Shown piece after piece: positions 42,199 to 52,282 of a stretch of 64,000 nt of DNA (within the stretch, counting starts at the first letter, position 1; the number at the start of each line of letters is the position of its first letter). The notes beneath the pieces were generated by a model. The model saw nothing but the letters and a program-made list of their open reading frames with translations, was not told the origin of the DNA and did not search any database. Origin of the DNA: Leptospira andrefontaineae (GTDB taxonomy: Bacteria; Spirochaetota; Leptospiria; Leptospirales; Leptospiraceae); contig NZ_RQEY01000005.1 in the NCBI RefSeq assembly GCF_004770105.1, positions 372,001-436,000 on the forward strand, in the 5' to 3' direction. The position numbers and the translations under genes were made by a program.

Positions 42199-42393
42199 TT
42201 CAGCTCCAGATTAAGAGAACTTGAAAGGAACACAATCCAAATCAGGTAGAAAAGATACTCAAATCGGGATAAAGGAACCTGAAGAAAGGTACTCGGGTCT
42301 ATTCTCCATGTTCCGCCGAGAAAACCGTATTTTGGTTTACGGCAGCGGCGAGAATTAGAGTATGGCTCTCGAACGAGAATTTCGGTCAGTAGT

Positions 42394-44397
42394 ATGAGTG
42401 GCGAATCAGTATTATTGCAAGAATTAGAAAAACTCGAACTGAACGACCTAAAGAAGACAGCCGCTCTCTGGAACATTCCAAAGCTTCCGTTCAAAGAAAA
42501 GAATAAGAACGTTAAGTTTCTTTTCGACAGCTTTCTAGATGAGTTTTACCTTAAAGGTGTACTGGAAAAACTTACTGTACTCCAAGTTAATATCTATACC
42601 TCTATCTTAAAAAATAAGAATGTTCTCACCTTGGGAGAAATCTCCCGTAAAGTAAATATTCCTCCAATCAACGTGGAGATGGAACTTAACCTTCTCCGCA
42701 AATACCAGCTCGTATACCAAAGAAAAAACAGAGAAAGACTTACCAATAACCTGGATAAGTATCATGCTTATGACGAGCTGGCTGCCCTTGTTTCGTTAGA
42801 CCAAAATCTAAAAGGGGACAAATACAAGGTCTCCGTCGAAAAACTTCTAGATCGCAAGAAGCTGACAGATATTTCCAACGAATGGAAGAAGGCAGTCAAG
42901 GCTCCTGCAAAGATCGACAGTATTCGCAAGTTTATCACTCACGCGACTTCTGACGAGGCGTATGAGGCAGCTATCGTTTCCTTATCCGAATTAGAAAGGG
43001 ACACTGTAGTCAGGATCTATCTAAGTGGCGGTGCTGCTGACGCAGACGATATCAGAAGTTTTATCGTGATGAGCAGAGGCAAATACGAGACAATCATTCC
43101 TGCATTAGTCGAAAAGGGAATGATCGCCGACGTTTGTTTCGTAGAGGAGAAGTTCGTAAGAATTTTCGCTCTACCGGAAGAACTTTTAAAATATATCCAA
43201 AATAATCCGATCCTTCCTTCCGTTAAAAAAGGAACTCGCCAAAGACAGGAAAAACTCGCCACTAACGAGTTGGATTTCTTCTTAAATACCAAAAAGCTTC
43301 TTTCTTATATTAGCAGAAAGGGCTTGGTCCTGGCAAAATCCGGAAAGGTAAAACAGGCGGATCATAAAAGAACAGAACAGGAATTATTAAATCCCGATAT
43401 CAGTATCTTCCCGGAGAAAAGCCAGATCTATCAGATGGAACTTATCCTTCCTATACTGAAACTTCTGAACTTGGCGGATATTAAAGGGGAGAATATCATT
43501 CTAAGAGGGGACCTGGATGGTTTTCTCGCAAAGGATATATTCGAGATCATGAAACTCGTCATCCATGAGGTGAACGAGGCTAGAATGAAACGGGTAAATC
43601 CGCCTGAGGTTTTCCAACCTACTGAAATGCCTTTTTACGATAAGATGATTTTGGACAAATGTGTGAACTTGATTATCAAGTCTAAGCGTATTCATCTTTC
43701 TGTTATTTTCTCTAATATTATCAGGGAACATTTGATCTTCAGCCCTGGTTTCCGTACTAAAAATTTCCAGACTGATCTGGCGGATCTTCGTAAGGAGATC
43801 ATGAGTGCGATCTTCTATCTGCATTTATTCGGATTATTAGAAGTAGAATACCCAAACCGTTTCTTAACTCTTTCTAAACTCGGAGAATATTTCTTCCAAA
43901 CAGGAGAGCTTGCCGGTGTTACGGAGAAGGGTGGAATCACGATCAACCCGGACTTCTCCGTGATCGCATTCCCTGAGAAAGTTTCTATTTACGGAATTCA
44001 TCTTTTAAAAGCGTTCACAGAATTAAAAGACTACGATCGAGTTTATACTTTCGTTCTTACCAAAGAAGCATACCAATTGGGAATTCTTCTGGGATACAAA
44101 ACAAACGAGTTCGTAGACTTCTTAAAAGCTTCTAGCAAAGCGGAACTCGCTCAAAACCTTTTATTCTTATTAGAAGATTGGGGTGGCAACCTGCCTGTTG
44201 TGGAAGTAGCGGAAGATTGTGTACTGGTTCGCACCAAAGACCAGAACGTGATGGAACTTCTACTTGGTCAGATCAAAGGGAAGAAGATCGTTCTGGACGA
44301 GATTGGACCAACTGCAGTGCTTGTGGATAAAACTCGCGTCCAAGACGTGATCACAGTCGCAGAAAAACTGAACCTGATCATCAACCTTACTAGGTAA
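42394..44397 (+). CDS. Helicase-associated-domain (XPB N-terminal-like) protein
   Basis: A 667-residue protein with no signal or membrane helix. The C-terminal ~150 residues ([86 protein letters not shown]) match the Helicase_C_3/XPB-Ssl2 N-terminal domain found beside XPB helicases in actinobacteria. Winged-helix-like pieces occur around residues 55-100. No helicase motifs are present, so it may be a partner protein for a helicase encoded elsewhere. The ATG overlaps the stop of an 11-codon upstream ORF (42362-42397). Confidence 0.75.
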   Translation: MSGESVLLQELEKLELNDLKKTAALWNIPKLPFKEKNKNVKFLFDSFLDEFYLKGVLEKLTVLQVNIYTSILKNKNVLTLGEISRKVNIPPINVEMELNLLRKYQLVYQRKNRERLTNNLDKYHAYDELAALVSLDQNLKGDKYKVSVEKLLDRKKLTDISNEWKKAVKAPAKIDSIRKFITHATSDEAYEAAIVSLSELERDTVVRIYLSGGAADADDIRSFIVMSRGKYETIIPALVEKGMIADVCFVEEKFVRIFALPEELLKYIQNNPILPSVKKGTRQRQEKLATNELDFFLNTKKLLSYISRKGLVLAKSGKVKQADHKRTEQELLNPDISIFPEKSQIYQMELILPILKLLNLADIKGENIILRGDLDGFLAKDIFEIMKLVIHEVNEARMKRVNPPEVFQPTEMPFYDKMILDKCVNLIIKSKRIHLSVIFSNIIREHLIFSPGFRTKNFQTDLADLRKEIMSAIFYLHLFGLLEVEYPNRFLTLSKLGEYFFQTGELAGVTEKGGITINPDFSVIAFPEKVSIYGIHLLKAFTELKDYDRVYTFVLTKEAYQLGILLGYKTNEFVDFLKASSKAELAQNLLFLLEDWGGNLPVVEVAEDCVLVRTKDQNVMELLLGQIKGKKIVLDEIGPTAVLVDKTRVQDVITVAEKLNLIINLTR

Positions 44398-44400
44398 ATT

Positions 44401-44525
44401 CTTTTTGCTCACGCGAAGCCGCGAAGAATAGAAGGTTCTTTTCTAATTGTTATTCAAAGTATATATTTAGTTTCAAGATTTTTGGGCGCTAACCTTCTTT
44501 CCTTAGCGCCTTTGCGTGAAAAAAT
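44401..44525. repeat. ~125-bp dispersed inverted-repeat element (copy B)
   Basis: Ends are an imperfect inverted repeat: CACGCGAAGCCGCGAAG (from 44411) against CTTAGCGCCTTTGCGTG (to 44518), 13 of 17 positions pairing. A perfect inner hairpin lies at 44485-44510 (GGCGCTAA / TTAGCGCC). In reverse complement it matches copy A at both ends: TTTTTCACGCAAAGGCGCTAAG and CGGCTTCGCGTGAG. Like copy A it fills a convergent gene junction. Confidence 0.72.
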
Positions 44526-44541
44526 GTAGAAGGATTTTAAA

Positions 44542-44814
44542 TCAGTCCGGAGTGACTTTGATCTTGGTTTTGAATTCCCATTTGCGGAATGGAGCAAGGG
44601 CCTGTAGCCTTTCTTCGCTCACGAAAAAAAGACCTTCCCCGAATTTGACCAATCCACCCTTATAATGGGCGTACTTGGTTTTGTGATCGATCAGACCTAT
44701 TTCCTTTACCTTATTCCAGTCATCGCAGGTTTTCAGGGTGGGAACTCTCCTGAGATACAATTCCTTGATTGAACCGTCCCTTACAGAGTCCCTTAAGATC
44801 TTTTCCCATTCCAT
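44542..44814 (-). CDS. Hypothetical protein
   Basis: A 90-residue protein from ATG 44814 (EWEKILRDSVRDGSIKELYLRRVPTLKTCDDWNKVKEIG...). An upstream ATG at 44850 would add twelve hydrophobic residues. There is no motif I recognise and no good ribosome site for either start. The sequence is globular (YAHYKGGLVKFGEGLFFVSEERLQALAPFRKWEF). It lies between a chemoreceptor gene and repeat element B. Confidence 0.55.
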   Translation of the reverse strand: MEWEKILRDSVRDGSIKELYLRRVPTLKTCDDWNKVKEIGLIDHKTKYAHYKGGLVKFGEGLFFVSEERLQALAPFRKWEFKTKIKVTPD

Positions 44815-44897
44815 ATAAGCGCAAATTAGAATAAATTCTCTAAAATGCAACTAAGTTTCGAAATCTTCTTTTTCTCCCGAAAATCCGGAGAGCATTT

Positions 44898-47444
44898 TCA
44901 AAAATGAAAATACTCTGCTTGGTTTTTCAGATCCTCGGACAAATGGGCGAGGCCTACTGAACCGGAACTCAGTTCTTCTGTGGAAGATGCGTTAGATTGG
45001 GTCAGGTCGTTAATACTCGAGATTGTTTTCGAAATTTCTTCGATTGCCAGTTTTTGCTCTTGGATAGCAGTTTGGATACCTTCCGATCTTTCCTTCACTT
45101 CCTGGCCTTTTTTGTTTACGACCTTATTTCGGACCAACTGCTCTCCCATCACGGAAGATACTTCATTCATCCGTATATAGATTGTTTCAATTCTCTGGAT
45201 AATCCCTCCGATCACACTTACTGTGTCCCGGATATTACTGACTCCGATCCCGATCTCAGTTTCGTTTGCTTGGATGATATTTTCTATCTCCTTCATGCTG
45301 TCGGAAGTTTTGTCGGCAAGTTTGGAAATTTCGTCTGCGACTACTGCAAACCCTTTTCCTGCGGCACCGGCTCTTGCGGCCTCGATAGCAGCGTTCAACG
45401 CGAGAAGATGGATCTGTTCTGAAATTGTTGTGATAATTTCGATCACACCTGTGATCTGGTCGGAACTCTGGGAAATTTTACGGATACTTTGGTCAGTGAG
45501 TTCCAGAGATTTTCCTCCTCTTCTCGCTTCATCAGTGATCTCTTTCACATGCGAAAGAGTATTTTCTAGATTTTCAGAAGTGGCCAGGATAGAACCGGAA
45601 AATTCCACCATCTCGGAATCCAAAGAGTTTAGAAGACTGACTTGTTCTTTTGTTCTATAAGAGATTGCATCCATTCCCGCAGAGATCTCCTCGATAGAAG
45701 CTGAAATTTCCTCGGAGGCGGCTGCTTGGCTTTGTGCATTATCCGAGATCGTTTTTAAGGTGCCTGACATTTCTTCGGAAGAATTTGCCAAACTATGAGA
45801 CGCATCGAAAATTTTATGAAGAACTGCTCTTACTTTACGATTGAATTCATTGATACTGATCGCCATTTCTCCGATCTCATCTCTGGAAAGAACTGTGAGC
45901 TTATGAGTAAGATCTCCTTCCGACATTTTTTCGATCAGGTTTTGGCTATCTCTTAAAGGTTTTAAACTTTTGGATAAAATGAAATAAATGATAAATCCAA
46001 TCACAAACAATCCGCTAAATGAGATCGCTAACATATAGAAGATAGTAGAAATTGCTTCCTTAGAAACTTCTTCATTTACTATGGTCACAAAAGATCTAAA
46101 TCCATACTTTTTATTTGTATGAACTACCATAGATTTATAAGCGCCATCCATCACGTACTTGATAGCGACTCCATCTTGCGCATTTATGAATGACTTAGCG
46201 AAAGGAAGATCTTCCATCTTTTTTAATCTCATATTTTCGCTGATATGATTTAAGAAGGTCATTTTAGGAGTGAGAAGCCCGGGATAACCTGTTTTTCCAA
46301 TCTTGATGGATTGAACGATATTATTTGTCAGATCTCCTATCCGAACTGAAAATACCAAAAACGCTTTAGAGCCATCACTCAATTCAAATTCTCTAATATA
46401 CAAAATGACTGGAGAACCGTTTTGGGTGGAATTAGAAGGTTCGCTAAAAAAGAAAGCCTTCTCCTTATTCATATTTCTGATCTCATCAGCTCCTGGAAGT
46501 TGGAAAGCAGAAGTTAAAGGAACTATTGCGCTACTTGCTAAGGTTCCTGTTCCTACAGAATGAGAGAACCAGTCTCCCGCCTCTTTCCAAACCGCTATTC
46601 CTTCGAATCTTTGGCTGGATCCTAAAAAATTATTTAGGAAATTCTCCGCTTCTTTCCATTTTTTCTGAGAGACCAAGAGCCCTAAGGTTTTGTTTCGGAT
46701 AATGAGTTCAGCTTCCTCTTCTGTGTCCTCGTAAATCCCTTGGGTGAGAAGGTCCAGGGTTTGAGCAACATTCACCATTTGGTTAGTAAAAGCATTCTTT
46801 AAAGATTCATAATTAAGCTTATAAACTACTAGAGAAACCCCGATTGCCAAAACCAGGACGATGGAAAAGAAGATCAATGCGAGTGTTTTGGTTAGATTGA
46901 GTTTAACAAGGGATTCTAATGAAATGGAGCCGAATAGATCTGTTCTTGTTAAATTGTCCTTTAGCCAATCAGCAATCAGATAAAAATAAACGGCACTCCA
47001 TAGGCCCCCGAATACGATCAGTCCTAAAAGAATAGAATAATCCGTTTTGCTGATCGGAAGAAATATCCCAAGTGAAACTACAAAGATCCCTCCTCCTAAC
47101 CAGATCCGGACGAGTATGTCTAGGGCGTGAAGAACTGGAAGACGGAAGACTGCTTTTTGAGCGCCCATGACTGTTTCTCTAGTCACAGCACCTTCTGCAA
47201 ATTGTTTGGAATATTTTCGTAACGGTTTTAATTTATAAAAAGAAGAAAGTGAACTGGTGATGAGTCCTAGAACGAAGATCACTCCCATGACGAACCAAAG
47301 AGAGTCTGCTCCTTTGAGATCCAAGTCCATAAAATGGATCAAAAATACGATCGCAAATGGAGTTCCGATCAAATAACCTAGACCTTCCGTTAAGAATAGA
47401 AACCTTGCGGAGAAGACGGAAATTTCTTTGTTTATGTTTTTCAT
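44898..47444 (-). CDS. Large methyl-accepting chemotaxis protein with multi-helix N-terminus
   Basis: An 848-residue chemoreceptor. The N-terminal ~215 residues contain about five transmembrane helices, then a ~260-residue extracytoplasmic sensor region ([23 protein letters not shown]...), a further helix (~465-490), a HAMP domain ([26 protein letters not shown]) and the signalling domain with hairpin tip [41 protein letters not shown]. The extra membrane helices before the sensor are unlike standard two-helix receptors. There is no C-terminal CheR-docking pentapeptide. The ligand is unknown. Confidence 0.9.
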   Translation of the reverse strand: MKNINKEISVFSARFLFLTEGLGYLIGTPFAIVFLIHFMDLDLKGADSLWFVMGVIFVLGLITSSLSSFYKLKPLRKYSKQFAEGAVTRETVMGAQKAVFRLPVLHALDILVRIWLGGGIFVVSLGIFLPISKTDYSILLGLIVFGGLWSAVYFYLIADWLKDNLTRTDLFGSISLESLVKLNLTKTLALIFFSIVLVLAIGVSLVVYKLNYESLKNAFTNQMVNVAQTLDLLTQGIYEDTEEEAELIIRNKTLGLLVSQKKWKEAENFLNNFLGSSQRFEGIAVWKEAGDWFSHSVGTGTLASSAIVPLTSAFQLPGADEIRNMNKEKAFFFSEPSNSTQNGSPVILYIREFELSDGSKAFLVFSVRIGDLTNNIVQSIKIGKTGYPGLLTPKMTFLNHISENMRLKKMEDLPFAKSFINAQDGVAIKYVMDGAYKSMVVHTNKKYGFRSFVTIVNEEVSKEAISTIFYMLAISFSGLFVIGFIIYFILSKSLKPLRDSQNLIEKMSEGDLTHKLTVLSRDEIGEMAISINEFNRKVRAVLHKIFDASHSLANSSEEMSGTLKTISDNAQSQAAASEEISASIEEISAGMDAISYRTKEQVSLLNSLDSEMVEFSGSILATSENLENTLSHVKEITDEARRGGKSLELTDQSIRKISQSSDQITGVIEIITTISEQIHLLALNAAIEAARAGAAGKGFAVVADEISKLADKTSDSMKEIENIIQANETEIGIGVSNIRDTVSVIGGIIQRIETIYIRMNEVSSVMGEQLVRNKVVNKKGQEVKERSEGIQTAIQEQKLAIEEISKTISSINDLTQSNASSTEELSSGSVGLAHLSEDLKNQAEYFHF

Positions 47445-47542
47445 GCGCGATCCTGGTTGATTTTTTTTTCGACCTAGTATGATCTAAAAAAGTTTCTTTT
47501 AAAAAGCCCAAAGAACGAAACCTAAAATTTAGGAATGTAAAA

Positions 47543-48502
47543 TTGATATTTGATTCTTCTGATAAGCGGATCGCTGTAGTAGGTGATATACATGGATTCT
47601 GGACCTGGGTCGATACAGAATACTTTTCCAAAAGTAATTATGATTCCGTGATATTTACGGGAGATCTTGGAAACAATCGACCGGGGAATACGAACAAAAT
47701 CGCCCAATTGATCTCTAAAGTTCGGAAACCAAAGTATATCATTTTAGGAAATCATGATACTACTTCTATCCCTCAATTACTAATGGAGATTACGAATGCT
47801 TCATCTAACATGGGATATTTAAGTCATACATTCCATCTTCTTAGATACAAAAAGTTACTAAAAGATTTAGGAGATGCGTATGTCTGCCAATATAATCTTT
47901 CAGAGGTTGGACCTGGACTTTCACTTTTGGGCGCCAGACCTCTTTCTATGGGAGCCAGATTTAATTTTCCAATATTTATTAAATCTGTGTTTGGAATTTC
48001 TTCTTATGAAGAATCGGAGAAAAAACTCCATGAATTGATCCAGAACATTGACTTCCAGAAACAAGATCTGATCATTCTTGCTCATAATGGTCCTTCCGGT
48101 CTAGGAGATAAAGCTCATGATATCTGGGGTTGCGATTTTAAGGAAGAAGAAGGGGACTTTGGAGACAAGGATCTAGGTGATTTTATCCGAAAGATCGCAG
48201 GCCAAGGCAAAAAACCAAAGGTTGTAATTGCCGGGCATATGCACCATTCTTCTAGAAAATTAAGAGTGAAGACTCGGATTTGGAAAAGAAAAGAAGAAGG
48301 TACTCTTTATTTAAATCCGGCTCGAGTACCTCGCATCTTTCCAGACAAAGAAGGAAATATTTGGCACCATCATGTGGAACTAATTAGAAAGAATGGAAAT
48401 TGGACTGCGGAGGCGAAATATTTGAAGAATGGAGTGGAGGAAATTTTCCCCCTCCCTGAGTTTATAGAGAGGGAGAAAAATCGTATAGAAATAAAAGACT
48501 GA
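47543..48502 (+). CDS. Metallophosphoesterase (TIGR04168-like)
   Basis: A 319-residue calcineurin-like phosphoesterase. Metal-binding motifs are GDIHGFW, FTGDLGNN, LGNHDTTSI, ILAHNGPSGLG and IAGHMHHSSRK. The motif spacing, and the arrangement ending KEGNIWHHHVEL, suit the cyanobacterial/plant TIGR04168 group. The start is a TTG with AGGA 8 bp upstream; no ATG fits. Substrate unknown. It is divergent from the chemoreceptor gene by 98 bp. Confidence 0.85.
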   Translation: MIFDSSDKRIAVVGDIHGFWTWVDTEYFSKSNYDSVIFTGDLGNNRPGNTNKIAQLISKVRKPKYIILGNHDTTSIPQLLMEITNASSNMGYLSHTFHLLRYKKLLKDLGDAYVCQYNLSEVGPGLSLLGARPLSMGARFNFPIFIKSVFGISSYEESEKKLHELIQNIDFQKQDLIILAHNGPSGLGDKAHDIWGCDFKEEEGDFGDKDLGDFIRKIAGQGKKPKVVIAGHMHHSSRKLRVKTRIWKRKEEGTLYLNPARVPRIFPDKEGNIWHHHVELIRKNGNWTAEAKYLKNGVEEIFPLPEFIEREKNRIEIKD

Positions 48503-48503
48503 A

Positions 48504-49622
48504 TTATTCCGAAAAAGAATCCAGCTTTTGTTTCACTTCCTCGTTTAAAGGCTGCTTTTTGTGGAAATCGTTTAGTAACTTGAGAGCTTCGTCTCTTTTT
48601 CCCATATCGGAATAAAGTTCTGAAAGTTCTACCACAGGGCGAGGATCCATCGGGAACTTTTTGTGAAGGTCCACATAAATTTCCTCCGCCTTGTCTCTTG
48701 CACCTTTCATTTTTAAGGAAGAAGCTTTTCCAAGAAGTGCAAAATAGTCTTCACCTTCGGAAAGAATTCTATTAAAACATTCTAATGCTTTATCAAATTC
48801 TCCCATACCTCTTAAACTATCCGCATATCTGTTGATGATAAGTTTATTGTCCGGATCGAATTCCAAAATTCTTTCCCAGAACTCGTTTGCTTTACGGAAA
48901 TCTTTTTTACCACGATAGGATTCTGCCAAACCGTATAGCGCAAAGAAGTTCCTTGGATCTAAATCCGCAGCTCTGCGATAATAACGGATCGCTTCATCAA
49001 AGTCTTTGATCTTACGATAGCTATTACCGATCTCGGTTAGGATCTTGATATTATCAGGTTGGATAACTAAAAGTTTTTCCCACCAGCTGATTGCGTCTTT
49101 GTATCTTTGGCAGGCAAAGAATAGATGTCCCAAACCTACGATCACATACTGATCTTTAGGATTGATCTGCAATGCCTGCATATAATAAACTTCTGATTCT
49201 TTGAAGTTTTTGAGTTTTCTATGAGCGTCCGCAACTCTACTTAGAATAGATGCGTCAGTGATAGTAATATGCCTGTATTCTTCCGCTACTTCGATGACCC
49301 GATTGAGTAGATTCATCTCTCTATAGCAGTTCATAAGCCCCATTAAAGAGAATTTATTGGATGAATCTTCTTTGATACATCTGTTATAAAAATCCAGAGC
49401 CTGTCTGAATTCCTTTCGTTTAAAATGAAGGTCTCCCATCCCGACTAAACCGTAAGTATTACTCGGTTCTTTAGCCAGAAGTTCCTTCAATTTAGATTCG
49501 GCCTTGTCCCATTGTCTGCTATCCAGAAAACGGTAGGCTTCTTTTGCTAAACTTTTGATCTGAGCAAAATGTGAATCTTCTTCTTCCTTTCCTGCTTGGG
49601 GTTTTTCAATAGGCTCGTTCAT
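48504..49622 (-). CDS. Tetratricopeptide repeat protein
   Basis: A 372-residue soluble protein consisting of about nine TPR units of 34 residues from residue ~24 to ~365, for example [35 protein letters not shown] and [35 protein letters not shown]. There is no signal peptide. TPR proteins are scaffolds for protein complexes; the partner cannot be deduced. It converges on the phosphoesterase gene with a 1-bp gap. Confidence 0.87.
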   Translation of the reverse strand: MNEPIEKPQAGKEEEDSHFAQIKSLAKEAYRFLDSRQWDKAESKLKELLAKEPSNTYGLVGMGDLHFKRKEFRQALDFYNRCIKEDSSNKFSLMGLMNCYREMNLLNRVIEVAEEYRHITITDASILSRVADAHRKLKNFKESEVYYMQALQINPKDQYVIVGLGHLFFACQRYKDAISWWEKLLVIQPDNIKILTEIGNSYRKIKDFDEAIRYYRRAADLDPRNFFALYGLAESYRGKKDFRKANEFWERILEFDPDNKLIINRYADSLRGMGEFDKALECFNRILSEGEDYFALLGKASSLKMKGARDKAEEIYVDLHKKFPMDPRPVVELSELYSDMGKRDEALKLLNDFHKKQPLNEEVKQKLDSFSE

Positions 49623-49871
49623 AGGACCGAAGTTCCTTTTTAAATTTAGAAAGAAGATCTGGGAGATTCTTCATTCAATTTTTTATTTAATATTACTTTG
49701 ACGGATGAGTAAAGGTTTTCCTTGGTACTAAATCCGTAAAGAAAATTTGAAATTGGAAAAAAAGAGAGAAATGCCGGTTTGCAGCGCATAAAATAATACG
49801 AAAGTTATAGTCCATTCTTCCTTCTTGACAGGGCCCTTACTTCGCATGGAATGGATTCTAACGAGGGAAAG

Positions 49872-51581
49872 ATGCCGAAAACCGAAGCAAAAATCTCCGG
49901 TGCCCGCTTGATGGTCGAACTCCTGGAAGAATATGGAGTGGATATCGTCTTCGGATATCCCGGCGGAGCAATTCTGCCATTTTACGACGAATTATATAAA
50001 AGTACTAAAATAAAACATATCCTAGTTCGCCATGAACAAGGTGCGATCCATATGGCAGAGGGGTATGCTCGTTCTACAGGTAAGCTCGGAGTATGTATTG
50101 CCACTTCCGGTCCTGGTGCCACGAACCTTGTGACTGGACTTACGGATGCAAAACTAGACTCGGTTCCTATTCTTGCGATCACCGGACAGGTGGCAACCAA
50201 CGCAATTGGAACGGATGCTTTCCAAGAAGCTGATATTTATGGGATCACTATCCCGATCACAAAATACAATGCACTTATAAAGTCTGCGGATGATATCGCT
50301 AGACATTTCCAAGAGGCGACCTTAGTCGCTTTGGGTGGAAGACCTGGTCCCGTTCTTTTGGATTTTCCTAAAGACGTTCAGACCGAACTCACTTCCGTCC
50401 GCAAAGTAGATAAACTTAAAATAGATTCTAGACATTATCAAAAACCTCCGATCGGTGGAGATCTAGATTCTTTCGCGGCTGCATTGAATAAGGCAAAACG
50501 TCCTCTTCTTTATGTGGGAGGAGGAGCGATTAATGCAAATGCTTCCAAAGAGATCAAGGAGCTCGCGGAGAAGGGAAATATCCCTGTTACCACAACTCTT
50601 ATGGGGATCGGAGCATTTCCAGGAACTCACCAACTTTCCGTTGGAATGCTCGGGATGCACGGAACTGCTTATGCCAACAAGGCTGTATTAGAATGTGATT
50701 ATATTCTAAATTTGGGAGCTAGGTTTGACGACCGAGTTGCTAAGCCTGGAGAATTTGCGGAGAATGCTGTACGCGCTCATATCGATATAGATACCGCAGA
50801 ATTTAACAAAAGAGTATCCGTAGATTATCTTTTACACGGAGATTTGAAAGAAGTCCTAAAGGCACTTATTCCGAAAGTGAATAAGGTAGATCGTCCTGAA
50901 TGGGTTGGATTTTTAGATACGATTAAGAAAAACCATCCATTAGAATTTGATGATTCTACGGATACCATCAAACCTCAGGCATTCTTGCAGAAATTATACG
51001 AAAAGAGTAAGGGAAAAGCGATTGTTTCCACGGATGTGGGGCAACACCAAATGTGGGCCGCTCAATACTATCTTTTTGAAGAAGCAAATCGATGGCTTAC
51101 TTCCGGAGGACTTGGCACCATGGGTTACGGTCTTCCTGCGGCGATAGGAGCTAAATTCGGAAATCCTAATAAAACAGTGATCTGTGTTTCCGGAGATGGT
51201 TCTATCCAGATGAATATCCAGGAATTGGCAACCATCGCGATGTATAAGAAAGGGGTTAAGATCCTGATCTTCAATAATAACTTCTTAGGAATGGTCCGCC
51301 AATGGCAGGAATTATTCTATGAGGAAAGATTCTCCGAGTCTGAATGGAATTATAATCCTGATTTCGTAAAATTAGGAGAAGCTTATTCCATAAAAGGATT
51401 AAAAATTTCTAATAAATCCGAGATCGACAAGGCTTTAGAATTTTTCTTAGAAGATGATGATGCAAGGATCCTAGAAGTCATGATCCCTGCAGAAGAAAAA
51501 GTATTCCCTATGATCCCTGCGGGCAAATCCCAAAAAGACATGATCGAATTTTCCGACACAGTTCGGGCCGGTAAAAAATGA
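49872..51581 (+). CDS. ilvB: Acetolactate synthase large subunit
   Basis: A 569-residue thiamine-diphosphate enzyme (2 pyruvate to acetolactate; also 2-oxobutyrate to acetohydroxybutyrate). [37 protein letters not shown] (catalytic Glu), and the ThDP/Mg motif [37 protein letters not shown] are visible. I chose ATG 49872 (GAGGGA directly upstream) over ATG 49851. The 228-bp upstream gap shows no leader peptide or T-box I can support. It overlaps ilvN by ATGA. Confidence 0.95.
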   Translation: MPKTEAKISGARLMVELLEEYGVDIVFGYPGGAILPFYDELYKSTKIKHILVRHEQGAIHMAEGYARSTGKLGVCIATSGPGATNLVTGLTDAKLDSVPILAITGQVATNAIGTDAFQEADIYGITIPITKYNALIKSADDIARHFQEATLVALGGRPGPVLLDFPKDVQTELTSVRKVDKLKIDSRHYQKPPIGGDLDSFAAALNKAKRPLLYVGGGAINANASKEIKELAEKGNIPVTTTLMGIGAFPGTHQLSVGMLGMHGTAYANKAVLECDYILNLGARFDDRVAKPGEFAENAVRAHIDIDTAEFNKRVSVDYLLHGDLKEVLKALIPKVNKVDRPEWVGFLDTIKKNHPLEFDDSTDTIKPQAFLQKLYEKSKGKAIVSTDVGQHQMWAAQYYLFEEANRWLTSGGLGTMGYGLPAAIGAKFGNPNKTVICVSGDGSIQMNIQELATIAMYKKGVKILIFNNNFLGMVRQWQELFYEERFSESEWNYNPDFVKLGEAYSIKGLKISNKSEIDKALEFFLEDDDARILEVMIPAEEKVFPMIPAGKSQKDMIEFSDTVRAGKK

Positions 51582-52057
51582 AACATATACTGAAAATTTT
51601 GGTAAACAATCATCCGGGTGTGATGAGCCATGTGTCCGGTCTATTTACCAGAAGAAGTTATAATATAGATTCCATCGCGGTAGGTGTTACCCAGGATCCT
51701 GAAATTTCGAATATGGTGATCGTTGTAAAGGGAGATGATTCCGTAGTAGAGCAGGTAAAACGCCAACTTCTGAAACTTCCTGATGTGATCGAAGTAGAGG
51801 ATCTTGCGTATCATGATTGTATTAGCAGAGAGCTAGTACTTGTAGTGGTTAAGGTAGAAGATTCAAATCGTACCGAGATCATTTCTATTTGCGAAGTATT
51901 CCAGGCGAAAATTGCGGATCTGACCAAAACCACAATGACCATAGAGTTTTCCGGAAATACCAGACAGGTGGAACATTTTATGGAAATGATGCAGAAGTAT
52001 GGGATCCAAGAAATTGCTCGTACTGGCCAGATTGCTTTAAAATACAGATCTACCTGA
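51578..52057 (+). CDS. ilvN: Acetolactate synthase small (regulatory) subunit
   Basis: A 159-residue regulatory subunit with an N-terminal ACT domain ([34 protein letters not shown]) and the C-terminal ALS_ss_C domain ([72 protein letters not shown]). It gives valine feedback control and raises activity. Overlap with ilvB (ATGA) indicates coupled translation. Confidence 0.95.
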   Translation: MKHILKILVNNHPGVMSHVSGLFTRRSYNIDSIAVGVTQDPEISNMVIVVKGDDSVVEQVKRQLLKLPDVIEVEDLAYHDCISRELVLVVVKVEDSNRTEIISICEVFQAKIADLTKTTMTIEFSGNTRQVEHFMEMMQKYGIQEIARTGQIALKYRST

Positions 52058-52098
52058 TTCTGTTCGCATCTAACAGATTTTCTTAGTTCAATCTATTG

Positions 52099-52156
52099 TT
52101 ACAAAATTATTACAATTAGATTACAATGAGGATCCGCTTGGAAATTAATTTCCAAG
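52099..52156 (+). promoter_or_regulatory. Phased TTACAA direct repeats and 20-bp palindrome before chemoreceptor gene
   Basis: TTACAA occurs at 52099, 52110 and 52121, exactly 11 bp apart, the spacing used by OmpR/PhoB-type response regulators. The first repeat and TACAAT (52122-52127) are also separated by 17 bp, so a sigma-70-like promoter overlaps them. A perfect palindrome, CTTGGAAATTAATTTCCAAG (52137-52156), follows close to the expected transcription start. The remaining 126 bp to the gene are AT-rich with nothing else I can name. Confidence 0.5.
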
Positions 52157-52282
52157 TAAAAACTAACAAATATTCGAAATAAAACCATCTCATACTCGGA
52201 TCGTTTTTCTTTTTTACAATTTCGTATCGGAAAGAATTTTTTTTGTTCCATATTTGCGGTTTCCCTATTCTAATTCCCTCCT

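Noticed and set aside
47521..47533. CCTAAA-A-TTTAGG inverted repeat before the phosphoesterase gene
   Set aside because: Short, AT-rich and partly explained by the ribosome binding site; no further support as an operator.
49825..49830. TTGACA as a -35 box for ilvB
   Set aside because: No acceptable -10 sequence lies 16-18 bp downstream, and the site would place the start inside the coding region.
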